From: Scytonema sp. UIC 10036 | Lineage (GTDB): Bacteria > Cyanobacteriota > Cyanobacteriia > Cyanobacteriales > Nostocaceae | DNA length: 20,863 bases | Assembly: GCF_009725235.1 (NCBI RefSeq) | Contig: NZ_WJFC01000227.1 | Span: 1 to 20,863 of the forward strand | Reading direction: 5' to 3' | Shown here: piece after piece, positions 1 to 7,804 of the stretch | Numbering within the stretch: the first letter of the stretch is position 1 | How the letters are laid out: each line of letters starts with the position of its first letter | Position numbers and translations under genes: made by a program | Notes under the pieces: generated by a model | The model's input: only the letters and a program-made list of their open reading frames with translations | What the model was told of the DNA's origin: nothing | Databases searched by the model: none

Positions 1-17
1 CCCTACCCCCTACCCCC
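1..17. repeat. Edge of a C-rich heptamer array
   Basis: The window opens in CCCTACC-type units with a 7-base period, the same family as the arrays near 6157-6191, 6355-6440 and 18560-18658. The rest of 18-480 has no credible gene: I see AT-rich sequence, no long ORF and no recognisable RNA. Confidence 0.6.
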
Positions 18-489
18 GTGCCACTACTGAGTTCTTTGTAAAGACTGTTTCCTATATATCACCAAGACCAATGGAACTTATATTTCCAAATTTACGTCTC
101 CAGAGATGGAATTTTTAGGAATTTTTTCTAAAAACAAACGACTTTAGGTGTGTTTTTTTTGTCCTTCCATTACCCTGCTCTCTAGTTCAACCCTAGATAT
201 TTTCTAGCCATTAATACAGTAGGACTTAAAAGTCAATACCACATTGGAAAATAGCAGCTAACAGTTGGCAGTTGGTGCATCAAATACCAAAAATGACACA
301 ACTCAATGAATCCCTTGTCAATTCAAGTGTTACCTGTAGGGATTGACTGCTGTTGAAAATGCTGGTTATCTCATTAATTAGTGTAGTCTAGTGCTTTAGA
401 AAAATGGACTTTATTTAATGTCATAACGGCATAGCAAATAGGAACGGGCATGCTAGATTCGACGCCACTATTCCAATTCCTAGTAAGGA

Positions 490-510
490 TTTGATGCTTT
501 CAGCATCAAA
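490..510. other. Perfect 9-bp hairpin upstream of amiC1
   Basis: TTTGATGCT (490-498) and AGCATCAAA (502-510) are perfectly complementary around a 3-base loop. It lies just upstream of the leader shared by amiC1 and amiC2. No T-tract follows, so it does not look like a terminator. It could be part of an amiC1 5' UTR structure; its function is unknown. Confidence 0.4.
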
Positions 511-522
511 GCCAAGGTGTGG

Positions 523-597
523 GCGGTGATGGTGTGAGGATGTGCCAACACTTTGAAATTTTGACGGCTCTATGAATGCGAATCAGGAGAAAACACT
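523..597 (+). promoter_or_regulatory. amiC1 leader, duplicated upstream of amiC2
   Basis: This leader aligns almost base for base with 3133-3207 in front of amiC2. Shared blocks are GCGGTGA(T/C)GGTGTGAG, TGCCAA, CTTTG, ATTTTGAC and GAATC(A/T)GGAGAAAA. It ends in a good Shine-Dalgarno (AGGAGA at 585-590) 7 bases before a GTG start. Conservation beyond the ribosome site suggests the duplication carried its 5' UTR, or that the region is under shared selection. Confidence 0.6.
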
Positions 598-2547
598 GTG
601 AAAATGCACTGGTTACTACCTGGTACCTTTGTAACTACTTCATTATGTATGCTGGCTACGCCTGCGGAAGCAGCGAAGTTACAGTCTTGGCGTTTTGATG
701 CCAATCAAAATCGGTTGGAAATCAATACCGAAGGTGCTGTTCAACCTCGGGCGCAACTGGTTTTTAACCCCACGCGCTTGGTTATCGATTTACCAGGAAT
801 AGAATTTGGGCGTCCGCAGTTGACAAAGTCAGTTGGGGGTGCTATTCGCTCTGTTCGGATCGGTCAATTTGAGAAAGCAATAACTCGTGTTGTTGTCGAA
901 TTGAGTCCGGGTTATACCCTCGATCCAAAACAAGTGAAATTTGAGGGAAAAACTGCCAGACGCTGGATAGTACAATTACCAACACCACAGGCTGAGCAAA
1001 TAGGAACCTCGAACGAAAGCGAGGAAGTTAGGATCTCAACTTCAAGAAATGTTTCCCCTCCCAGAAATACGTCATCTGTAAACAATGTTTATAGCGTTGT
1101 CACGGTAGACTCGCAAGAAGAAAACAAACCCGAGTTTTCAAAACAAGTTGTAACTATTCCTGAAGCTACCACTCAAATTGAGAGCTTGCTAGTCACAGGG
1201 GACGGTTTATTTGTCCGCACAAATGGAGAAACACCCAAATTTCAAATTATTCGCAGTCGCGATCGCTCTACTATCTTTGTTGATATCCCCGGTGCTACCC
1301 TCGCGTCAAATTTTTCACAGCCGGATGTCAAAGCCAACCAGTATGGGATAAACCGCATTGAGTTTAACCAACTGCGAACAACAAGACCAACTGTGAGACT
1401 GACGTTACGAGTCGATCGAGATAGCCCAGACTGGCGGATCAGTACGAGCAATATTGGTAGCAGTAGTGGTTTAGTGCTGCTACCCAATCGTTTTGCAAAT
1501 AACTCTCCCAGAGAAAATAACTCAAATAATTTAAACGTCCCAACTGAGAGTCAATCCATACCAATGCCTGCACCATCTAGCAACAACTCTATTGCGACAA
1601 TTCAGTCAGTAGATGTTGCTGGTACGCAACTGCTGATTAGAGCCGATAATGCTCTATCATCTGCCAGCACTGGTTGGGATAAGTCTTCAGGTTTCTACCG
1701 AATTACTATTCCTAATGCTAGGTTAGCTCCTTCTGTCAAAGGTCCAAATTTTAGTGCTAGCAGCCCCATTTTGCGCGTCCGCTTGCAACAGCAAGACCAA
1801 CGTACAGTGGTGATATTTGTTCAACCCTCATCAGGCGTGCGTTTTGGACAACTCAACCGAGCAAACAATCAACTGCTAGCTCTGGAACTAGAACGTACCC
1901 GTACAATATTGCCTTCCCCAGGCTTACCACCCATTACGCGAACAAACCCACAACCCCTACCACCTAGATCGGCTACGATTCCATCTCGGAGTCCTCGCGT
2001 TCCTAATGGAAGAGTTATTATTGTTGTTGACCCCGGACATGGAGGTAGAGATCCAGGAGCAATTGGCATTGGGGGACTTCAAGAGAAGGATGTTATTTTA
2101 CCAATCAGCTCGAGAATAGCGGAAATCTTGCAGCAAAAAGGCATACAAGTAGTGCTAACCCGAAATGCTGACTACTTCGTAGAGCTCCAAGGAAGGGTTG
2201 ACATGGCAGAGAAGGTAAACGCTGATGTGTTTGTTAGTATCCATGCTAACTCAGCAGGATCTGGTCGTCCAGATGTTAGTGGTTTGGAAACATATTATTA
2301 CGAAAGCGGTTTAAGTCTAGCTAGAATTGTTCACAACAGTATTATCCGCAGTGTGAACGTCAAAGACCGAGGAGTCAGGAAAGCAAGATTCTATGTCCTT
2401 AGAAAAAGTTCTATGCCTTCGATTCTTGTGGAAACAGGTTTTTTAACCGGTCGTGAAGACGCCGCTAAGCTGGGTAACCGCCTGTATCAAAATCAAATGG
2501 CAGAGGCGATCGCTAATGGTATTGTTGAGTACCTCAGGCAGAGATAA
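598..2547 (+). CDS. amiC1: N-acetylmuramoyl-L-alanine amidase with AMIN domains (AmiC1)
   Basis: Predicted zinc amidase that cleaves the amide between N-acetylmuramic acid and the L-Ala of the stem peptide. The 649-aa protein starts with a Sec signal peptide (hydrophobic core 4-20, cleavage near A25/A26). Three AMIN-like, peptidoglycan-targeting regions follow (about 28-127, 190-295, 332-435), then a Pro/Ser-rich linker and an amidase_3 domain (about 474-649). Zinc and catalytic residues are visible: H481 in VDPGHGG, E496, H549 in VSIHAN and E612 in LVETGF. The GTG start has a well-placed AGGAGA; an ATG two codons later is an alternative. A paralogue follows directly. In Nostoc and Anabaena, AmiC proteins drill the septal peptidoglycan nanopores for cell-cell exchange and are needed for heterocyst differentiation. 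Numbering as AmiC1 follows gene order. Confidence 0.93.
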   Translation: MKMHWLLPGTFVTTSLCMLATPAEAAKLQSWRFDANQNRLEINTEGAVQPRAQLVFNPTRLVIDLPGIEFGRPQLTKSVGGAIRSVRIGQFEKAITRVVVELSPGYTLDPKQVKFEGKTARRWIVQLPTPQAEQIGTSNESEEVRISTSRNVSPPRNTSSVNNVYSVVTVDSQEENKPEFSKQVVTIPEATTQIESLLVTGDGLFVRTNGETPKFQIIRSRDRSTIFVDIPGATLASNFSQPDVKANQYGINRIEFNQLRTTRPTVRLTLRVDRDSPDWRISTSNIGSSSGLVLLPNRFANNSPRENNSNNLNVPTESQSIPMPAPSSNNSIATIQSVDVAGTQLLIRADNALSSASTGWDKSSGFYRITIPNARLAPSVKGPNFSASSPILRVRLQQQDQRTVVIFVQPSSGVRFGQLNRANNQLLALELERTRTILPSPGLPPITRTNPQPLPPRSATIPSRSPRVPNGRVIIVVDPGHGGRDPGAIGIGGLQEKDVILPISSRIAEILQQKGIQVVLTRNADYFVELQGRVDMAEKVNADVFVSIHANSAGSGRPDVSGLETYYYESGLSLARIVHNSIIRSVNVKDRGVRKARFYVLRKSSMPSILVETGFLTGREDAAKLGNRLYQNQMAEAIANGIVEYLRQR

Positions 2548-2593
2548 CAGAATCTAGAAACTTTCTACTTTGTCTAAAAATAAATTCCCGATG

Positions 2594-2627
2594 GGCTGTT
2601 ACCTTAGCACGATTGCAGGTAACAGCC
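2594..2627 (+). terminator. Probable terminator after amiC1
   Basis: GGCTGTTACC (2594-2603) and GGTAACAGCC (2618-2627) form a perfect 10-bp stem, 11 with the next T-A pair, and AT-rich sequence with TTTT at 2634-2638 follows. It starts 46 bases after the amiC1 stop. The U-tract is not immediate, so it may be an attenuator or a processed 3' end. The rest of the 660-bp gap to amiC2 (2640-3130) shows nothing I can name. Confidence 0.5.
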
Positions 2628-3132
2628 GATATTCTTTTATATATATTCTGTAAAAAGTGTTTATTTAAACTTCAAATTGGGAATAATGTGTGACATCACA
2701 CTTAACTTACCTGATGGTGATGGATATGAGTACGGTTATAAGACCCAGAATTTCCACAAAATCCCACAACTTCTTGCCTTTGTCACCTTAAAGATAGGAC
2801 TATAAAAAGAAGAAATAGGCAATTGACTAGCCCTCCCTTGCAAGGCAGATGGCTCCTCTGCCTCCTGCCCTCTGTCTTTGTTTTGACCCAACCCAAGCAT
2901 CTATATTTTTTAATTTATACATCAGTGGGGTCTGTGAGTCCGTACCATATCAGTAACCGTGTCGAGCATCTGAAGTGTGAAGTATGAAATATGAGTAAAT
3001 TCCACCAAAATATTGAATATTTGTAACGAGTTATACTACTTTTTTCATTCTTTATCCTTCATCCTTATAAACTTCATCCGGCAAGAATTAAGCGCAAGCT
3101 TTACTTCTAAAGTGACTTTCTAATAATGCGAA

Positions 3133-3207
3133 GCGGTGACGGTGTGAGTCCTTGCCAAAGCTTTGGCATTTTGACAGATCTTATAAATACGAATCTGGAG
3201 AAAAACT
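3133..3207 (+). promoter_or_regulatory. amiC2 leader with 16-bp palindrome
   Basis: This is the counterpart of the amiC1 leader. It contains a perfect palindrome TGCCAAAGCTTTGGCA at 3153-3168, degenerate in the amiC1 copy (TGCCAACACTTTGAAA). GGAG at 3197-3200 lies 7 bases before the GTG start. The palindrome could be a dimeric repressor or activator site, or an RNA hairpin in the 5' UTR; the sequence alone does not decide. Confidence 0.5.
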
Positions 3208-5235
3208 GTGAAAATCAACTGGCTGTTACCTAGTGCTGTTGCAACAAGTGCTTTGTTCATGGCTTCGTCGCCAGCGCATGCAGCAAAACTGCAATCCTGG
3301 CGATATGATGTCAATCAAAATCGATTGGAGTTTCGTACTGAGGGACCTGTTCAACCCCAGGCACAACTAATTTTTCACCCCACTCGCCTAGTCATTGATT
3401 TGCCGGGAGTGGCATTGGGACGCCGACAGATCGAGCAGCAAGTTGGTGGTGCAATTCGCGTTATCCGTATTGCACAATTAAACGAACAAACAACTCGCCT
3501 TGTTTTGGAACTGAGTCCAGGTTATACCCTCGATCCAAAGCAGGTGAAATTTGAGGGGAGAACTCCCAGTCGTTGGTTCGTACAATTACCGACGCCAGAA
3601 GCAGAACTTGGAGTTCCCTCTTCATTAAATGTTTACAGTGTTGTCAAACCTAACCCCAATACAGCACAAACACAGGAACCGAATGCTAGTGTCTACACCG
3701 AACCTGTTCCCAATATAAACTTTGAGTCACTTCCAAGACGAACCGTTATCAGTCGTGCTAATAACAGCAATCTTGCTGAAGGTATGGCTCAAATTGAGAA
3801 CTTACGTGTCACGGGTGATGGGTTGTATGTCCGTACCAGTGGTAGCATTCCTAAGGTGAAGATGTTTCGCAGCAAGGACAAGAGTGCTATCAATATTGAT
3901 ATTTCGGGCACTGCTTTATCATCTGATTTAGCCATGCGGGATGTACCTGTGAACAAACATGGTGTTAGACACGTAGAATTTACCGAACTCAGAAATCTAC
4001 CTGGTGTCCGGATGACGTTATGGGTAGAAAAAGATAGCCCGGACTGGGGAGTAAACGTTAACTCTGATGGCAGTTTAGTACTTCTACCAAACAGTAGTGG
4101 AGTGAGAGTATCTGAAAATAACGTTAGGAATAATGACGATCGTAACTCAAGTCGTTACTCGGATAATAACGTTAGAAATAATGACGATCGTAACTCAAGT
4201 CGTTACTCAGAAAATAACCCACGTTTTGACGAAAGAGCAAATAACTTACTGCCTACAATTCAATCCATAGAATTAGGTAGTGCTGGCGCGCAACTATTTA
4301 TTAAAGCTGATGGCACTTTAGCTTCTATTGATAGTAACTGGGAGAGATCTTCCGGTTTTTACCGAATCACAATACCTAATGCTAGATTAGCAACTCCAGT
4401 CAAAGGTCCAAGTCTGGAGGCTAGCAGCCCCGTTCTCCGCATCCGATTGCAACAAAAAGATTCCCGTACAGTTGTTATGTACATTCAACCAGCACCCGGA
4501 GTGCGAATTGGACAGCTAAATCAGCTGACAGAGCGGGTTTTGTCCCTACAATTACACCGCACTCGCTCGGTAACTTCTCCATTTTCTTTGCCACCTTTGG
4601 CAAGACCATCATATCCACAAGCCATGCCCAACGGATCGATGACAATTAATCCGACTTATGGAAGACAACCACAAGTACGACGAAGAGCACCCAATGGGCG
4701 CGTTGTGATTGTTGTTGACCCCGGACATGGTGGTAAAGATTCTGGTGCTCCAGGTCTTGGCGGATTGCTAGAAAAGAACGTGGTTCTACCTATTAGTCAG
4801 AGGGTAGCATCTGTTTTGGAGCAAAACGGCGTACAGGTAGTGCTAACTCGTAATTCTGACTACTTTGTAGAACTTCAAGGACGGGTAGACATAGCAGACC
4901 GAGCAAATGCCGATTTATTTGTTAGCGTTCACTCTAATTCTATTGACGGTCGTCCTGATGTTAATGGTTTAGAAACGTATTACTATGAGAGCGGTTACAG
5001 TTTAGCTCGTGTCGTCCATAATACTATTCTTGAAAGCATCCCAAGCCTTAAAAACAGAGGAGTTCGGAAAGCTCGATTTTATGTTCTTAGAAAAAGTTCT
5101 ATGCCTTCGATTTTAGTAGAAACCGGCTATATGAGTGGTGTAGAGGATAATCCCAGGTTGGGAAGTCCCGAATACCAAAATCGTATGGCGGACGCGATCG
5201 CTCAAGGTATACTTCGTTACTTGCGTCAAAGATAG
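3208..5235 (+). CDS. amiC2: N-acetylmuramoyl-L-alanine amidase with AMIN domains (AmiC2)
   Basis: Paralogue of the preceding amidase, 675 aa with the same design: a signal peptide (cleavage near A25/A26, SPAHAA), AMIN-like regions, a long low-complexity linker, and C-terminal amidase_3 (about 499-675). Zinc/catalytic residues are H507, E522, H575 and E638. It differs mainly between the second and third AMIN regions, where a 16-residue unit rich in Asn, Asp, Arg and Ser is tandemly duplicated (303-318, 319-334). The GTG start has GGAG 7 bases upstream. In PCC 7120 and N. punctiforme the AmiC2 orthologue (also HcwA in Anabaena, as I recall) perforates the septal wall and is required for filament communication and heterocyst maturation. 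The two amidases sit in one strand direction with separate leaders, suggesting independent transcripts. Confidence 0.93.
   Translation: MKINWLLPSAVATSALFMASSPAHAAKLQSWRYDVNQNRLEFRTEGPVQPQAQLIFHPTRLVIDLPGVALGRRQIEQQVGGAIRVIRIAQLNEQTTRLVLELSPGYTLDPKQVKFEGRTPSRWFVQLPTPEAELGVPSSLNVYSVVKPNPNTAQTQEPNASVYTEPVPNINFESLPRRTVISRANNSNLAEGMAQIENLRVTGDGLYVRTSGSIPKVKMFRSKDKSAINIDISGTALSSDLAMRDVPVNKHGVRHVEFTELRNLPGVRMTLWVEKDSPDWGVNVNSDGSLVLLPNSSGVRVSENNVRNNDDRNSSRYSDNNVRNNDDRNSSRYSENNPRFDERANNLLPTIQSIELGSAGAQLFIKADGTLASIDSNWERSSGFYRITIPNARLATPVKGPSLEASSPVLRIRLQQKDSRTVVMYIQPAPGVRIGQLNQLTERVLSLQLHRTRSVTSPFSLPPLARPSYPQAMPNGSMTINPTYGRQPQVRRRAPNGRVVIVVDPGHGGKDSGAPGLGGLLEKNVVLPISQRVASVLEQNGVQVVLTRNSDYFVELQGRVDIADRANADLFVSVHSNSIDGRPDVNGLETYYYESGYSLARVVHNTILESIPSLKNRGVRKARFYVLRKSSMPSILVETGYMSGVEDNPRLGSPEYQNRMADAIAQGILRYLRQR
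4114..4209 (+). repeat. 48-bp tandem duplication inside amiC2
   Basis: Two nearly identical 48-base units (4114-4161, 4162-4209) encode two 16-residue repeats beginning (E/D)NNVRNNDDRN, followed by a partial third start (ENN). The unit length is a multiple of three, so the frame is kept. It lengthens the hydrophilic linker between AMIN regions and is likely a recent slippage or unequal-crossover product. Confidence 0.9.
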
Positions 5236-5249
5236 TCACGAAGAGCTAA

Positions 5250-5290
5250 TGGCTAATTGCTAATCTTTGTTTTTTATTAGCAATTAGCCA
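5250..5290 (+). terminator. Perfect 15-bp inverted repeat after amiC2
   Basis: TGGCTAATTGCTAAT (5250-5264) pairs perfectly with ATTAGCAATTAGCCA (5276-5290) around an 11-base T-rich loop. The left arm is built from GCTAATN heptamers, so it doubles as a short array. It starts 14 bases after the amiC2 stop and could end that transcript, though no T-tract follows. Confidence 0.5.
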
Positions 5291-5339
5291 TCAGCCATTG
5301 TATATTCAATCGCAAAACATAAATTAATATTTTCTGCCT

Positions 5340-6185
5340 GTGTTGAGCTATTCTCATTTTGATAACGAACCCCAACGTGCCTCAATTGGCATTTTTGATA
5401 GTGGTGTAGGTGGTTTAACGGTACTGCGACAACTTTACAAGCAGCTCCCCAATGAATCGATTATTTACTTTGGGGATACAGCTCGACTTCCTTATGGCAT
5501 TCGCACACCAGGTGAGATCGTACAGTATGTACGTGACATCCTAGACTGGATGCAACAGCAACAAGTGAAGATGGTCATTATGGCATGTAACACCAGTTCT
5601 GCTTTAGCCTTGGAGGCAGTTCAGAATGAATATCCCTTTCCTGTTTTAGGAATTATCTACTCAGGGGCAATGGCAGCAGTGGAGCGTGGTAAACGCATTG
5701 GGGTGATTGCGACTCCGGCAACTGCCAAAAGTAATGCATATCGACATGCTATCCTAGAAGTAAATCCCCAAACTCAAGTCTGGCAAGTAGGTTGTCCGGA
5801 GTTTGTGCCACTGATTGAACAAAATCGCGTTCAAGATCCCTACACCATAGATGTGGCACGCTCATACCTCGAACCACTCATACACCATCAGATTGACACT
5901 CTAGTCTACGGCTGCACTCACTACCCTCACCTCGCACCAGTACTGCGATCGCTGCTGCCATCCCAAGTACAGTTAGTCGATCCTGCCATACACGTCGTTG
6001 CTGCTTGTGCTCAAGAACTGGATGTGATGGGTTTGAAAAATACCCATCCACCAGTACCAACCCGCTTTGCTGTCAGTGGCTGTCCACAACAGTTCGCTCA
6101 GTCTTGCTTGCAATGGTTGGGTTATACCCCAACCGTTCAGGCAGTCTGCTGGGCTGAGAGGTTAGAGGTTAGGGTTAGGGGGTAG
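5340..6185 (+). CDS. murI: Glutamate racemase
   Basis: Interconverts L- and D-glutamate to supply D-Glu for the peptidoglycan stem peptide; cytoplasmic. The 281-aa protein is close to usual MurI length. Visible motifs are IFDSGVGGLTV near the N terminus (D20), YFGDTARLPYG (43-53), MACNTSS with catalytic C83, and GCTHYP with catalytic C192 and H194. The start is uncertain: GTG at 5340 is followed at once by TTG, and there is no clear Shine-Dalgarno. The last codons (LEVRVRG) are read from a GGTTAGG-type heptamer array that also supplies the TAG stop, so the tail is repeat-derived rather than family sequence. It follows amiC2 by 104 bases, giving a local cluster for wall synthesis and remodelling. 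Confidence 0.93.
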   Translation: MLSYSHFDNEPQRASIGIFDSGVGGLTVLRQLYKQLPNESIIYFGDTARLPYGIRTPGEIVQYVRDILDWMQQQQVKMVIMACNTSSALALEAVQNEYPFPVLGIIYSGAMAAVERGKRIGVIATPATAKSNAYRHAILEVNPQTQVWQVGCPEFVPLIEQNRVQDPYTIDVARSYLEPLIHHQIDTLVYGCTHYPHLAPVLRSLLPSQVQLVDPAIHVVAACAQELDVMGLKNTHPPVPTRFAVSGCPQQFAQSCLQWLGYTPTVQAVCWAERLEVRVRG

Positions 6186-6191
6186 GGGGTA
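6157..6191. repeat. Heptamer array overlapping the murI 3' end
   Basis: Units of the GGTTAGG/GGGTAGG type with a 7-base period begin inside the murI C-terminal codons and run to the TA dinucleotide where the MITE-like element begins. The array resumes on the far side at 6355. Confidence 0.8.
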
Positions 6192-6353
6192 GGGTGTTAA
6201 CTTTGTGCATTTTTTGAGGAAAAAAGTTCATGCAGTTTTTGTGTCGCCAATTTATGGATGAAAACCCCATTTAATCAGGCTTTTATCCTTATGCTTTCAG
6301 ACATAGATTTTGCATGAAAAATTATCGCCTAAAAACTCTTAGAGTCAACACCC
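6192..6353. mobile_element. MITE-like element with TA flanks (IS630/Tc1-mariner type)
   Basis: A 162-bp non-coding segment is bounded by imperfect terminal inverted repeats: GGGTGTTAACT at the left (6192-6202) and AGTCAACACCC at the right (6343-6353), 10 of 11 positions complementary. Further inside, GTGCATTTTTT and GCATGAAAAA extend the resemblance. TA at 6190-6191 and at 6354-6355 look like the TA target duplication of IS630/Tc1-mariner elements. The flanks on both sides are the same GGGTAGG array, so the element appears to have split it. It has no transposase and would need one in trans. Confidence 0.6.
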
Positions 6354-6354
6354 T

Positions 6355-6457
6355 AGGTAGGGGGTAGGGGGACAAGGGAGAAGTACTAGTAACTCATATT
6401 GACTCCCTACTCCCTACCCCTTAATCCCTACCCCCTCTCTTGACTCTTGATGCTTGA
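6355..6457. repeat. Heptamer arrays right of the MITE
   Basis: A GGTAGGG array (6356-6371) continues the interrupted left array. Then CCCTACT/CCCTACC units (6405-6436) form its inverted partner, and TTGACTC, TTGATGC, TTGACTA units follow. The last set reaches the TAG stop of the small minus-strand gene. Confidence 0.75.
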
Positions 6458-6652
6458 CTAGTGTAGGCTAGTAGCTTCAGTCACGTTTGACGCTAGTGTT
6501 ACGTCCTCTTTGTTTGTTTGAGAAACTCGCGAAGAGTTCACAGTGGCTGTCTTGTTTCCAGTTCTCTTGGCTAGTGCTAACAAGAGATAGACTGCTAACA
6601 AATAACCAGAAGCTAATATAAAAATCATCATAGGCATTTTTCCGTAAATCAT
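6458..6652 (-). CDS. Probable small single-span membrane protein
   Basis: A 64-residue ORF begins with a strongly hydrophobic stretch (about residues 7-28, MPMMIFILASGYLLAVYLLL), then a Lys/Arg pair and a polar Ser/Thr/Asn-rich tail. This layout suggests an inner-membrane protein with the tail in the cytoplasm. ATG at 6652 has GGTAGAGAAG just upstream; ATG at 6637 is an alternative. Support for a real gene is indirect: the composition is not random, and the stop sits at the edge of a heptamer array, as with most genes here. I do not recognise a family. A short gene between murI and sds would fit the layout I recall in Anabaena. Confidence 0.45.
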   Translation of the reverse strand: MIYGKMPMMIFILASGYLLAVYLLLALAKRTGNKTATVNSSRVSQTNKEDVTLASNVTEATSLH

Positions 6653-7804
6653 CTTCTCTACCGGGTCTTGTGTCCAAGGGTTATAAACTTAAATAAATAA
6701 TGGTAGAACTACAGCCACGAACTACACTTTGTAGTGGCTGTTTTCTACGTAAAATACTAATCGGTAGAGCTAAATGCTCTCCGAGCAATCCATTTGTCAG
6801 GAATTTTTCGCAAACTATACCTACAGCAACAAACAGTTGGTTTACCGAAAAGCAAACACCGTCTGCTGCTTCAGCAGTCTACCCAGTCTGCATTATTTTG
6901 AACGCACTTGATGTGTGTACTTGCATTGCAAGCACTTTCTCTGTGCTTATTTACGATGACGTTTCCCCTATAGGAAGCGCATGGCTTTAACCTTGAGGTT
7001 TTGGACACGAGGGGATTAACCAACGAATAACTCCCTTGGTTAAAGCCCACGATACTTTATTCACTCACAACACCAGTAGAGGAAAACACCTCTTGGTGAT
7101 TTTCTCGCCCGGATGGTGAATCTCTCAATAATTTAAAATCCCTAGATTTTAGCGTAACACAACCAACCTGACTTTTTCGCCAATTTTTCTGCTAAATTTA
7201 AAATTTTCTAGAGTGAGTTATATACGCTGTCAAAGTAATATTTTTTACTTTAAAAGCTGGTGTGTACAAAATTTTACTTTTTTTCACTTAAAAGTCAATT
7301 TAGTCTTGTTTTCAATTTTACCAGCCAAAACGTTATAGTAAATTTACTGAAAATTAAATTTTTTATGAAGATAAGCACTTTGATCTAATATAAGAGATTG
7401 ATAAAACTTCTTAAAAAAGTATTAAAAGCAGCTTTACCGTGCGAACATATACTCAAAACTGCCTCAGTATGTTTTTCTCTACATAAGGAAAAAATAAAAA
7501 TTTCATACTCGAGCTTTTTAACTGTATGCTACCACCTTAAGAATTGTAACAACACAATCCCCTACAAGCAATTACTCACAACGCTTTTAACAGTCACCAG
7601 TGAGCAGTGACCAATCCCCAATCCACGCATCCCCAATCCCCAATCCCCAATCCAAAATCCAAAATCCAAAATCCAAAATCCAAAATCCAAGCATCTCCAA
7701 TTTCTTTATCGTTCTATGCCCCTATCTCAAAAAACGACTAGATATCTTAAAATGAGTAGAAGATATGTAAACTTTCGTAAATTAAAGCCAGAGTCTGCCC
7801 ATCC
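6653..7804. other. 1.15-kb intergenic region with nested hairpins
   Basis: I find no convincing gene. From left to right: a bulged hairpin ACAGCCAC...GTGGCTGT (6711-6741) followed by TTTTC; GGCTTTAACC (6983-6992) complementary to GGTTAAAGCC (7038-7047); TTAACCAA (7016-7023) complementary to TTGGTTAA (7036-7043), sharing the same right arm; a CACCA/GAGG stem-loop (7071-7098) before ATTTTCT; very AT-rich DNA (about 7140-7400); and a heptamer array (7591-7690). The 6980-7100 part could be a small RNA or a repeat remnant. Confidence 0.5.
7591..7690. repeat. AGTGACC, CCCAATC and CAAAATC heptamer array
   Basis: A short CAGTCACCAGTGAGCAGTGACC segment leads into CCCAATC units and then at least five CAAAATC units, all with a 7-base period. 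It is the reverse complement of the same two unit families found at 20693-20863. Confidence 0.9.

Noticed and set aside
598..5235. One of the two amidase genes being a pseudogene
   Set aside because: Both frames are complete with signal peptides and all zinc and catalytic residues.
6700..6990. 96-codon open frame on the plus strand
   Set aside because: Its start overlaps a hairpin, the sequence has no domain-like pattern and an odd Cys/Ser mix, and there is no ribosome site. It lies in a hairpin-rich intergenic stretch.
7398..7610. 70-codon open frame on the plus strand
   Set aside because: Starts at TTG in very AT-rich DNA and ends inside a repeat array; the Lys/Leu/Ser-rich translation is what AT-rich noise gives.
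7740..7804. NtcA site (GTA-N8-TAC) upstream of sds
   Set aside because: The nearest candidate (GTAAACTTTCGTAAA) lacks the TAC half-site at the required spacing.
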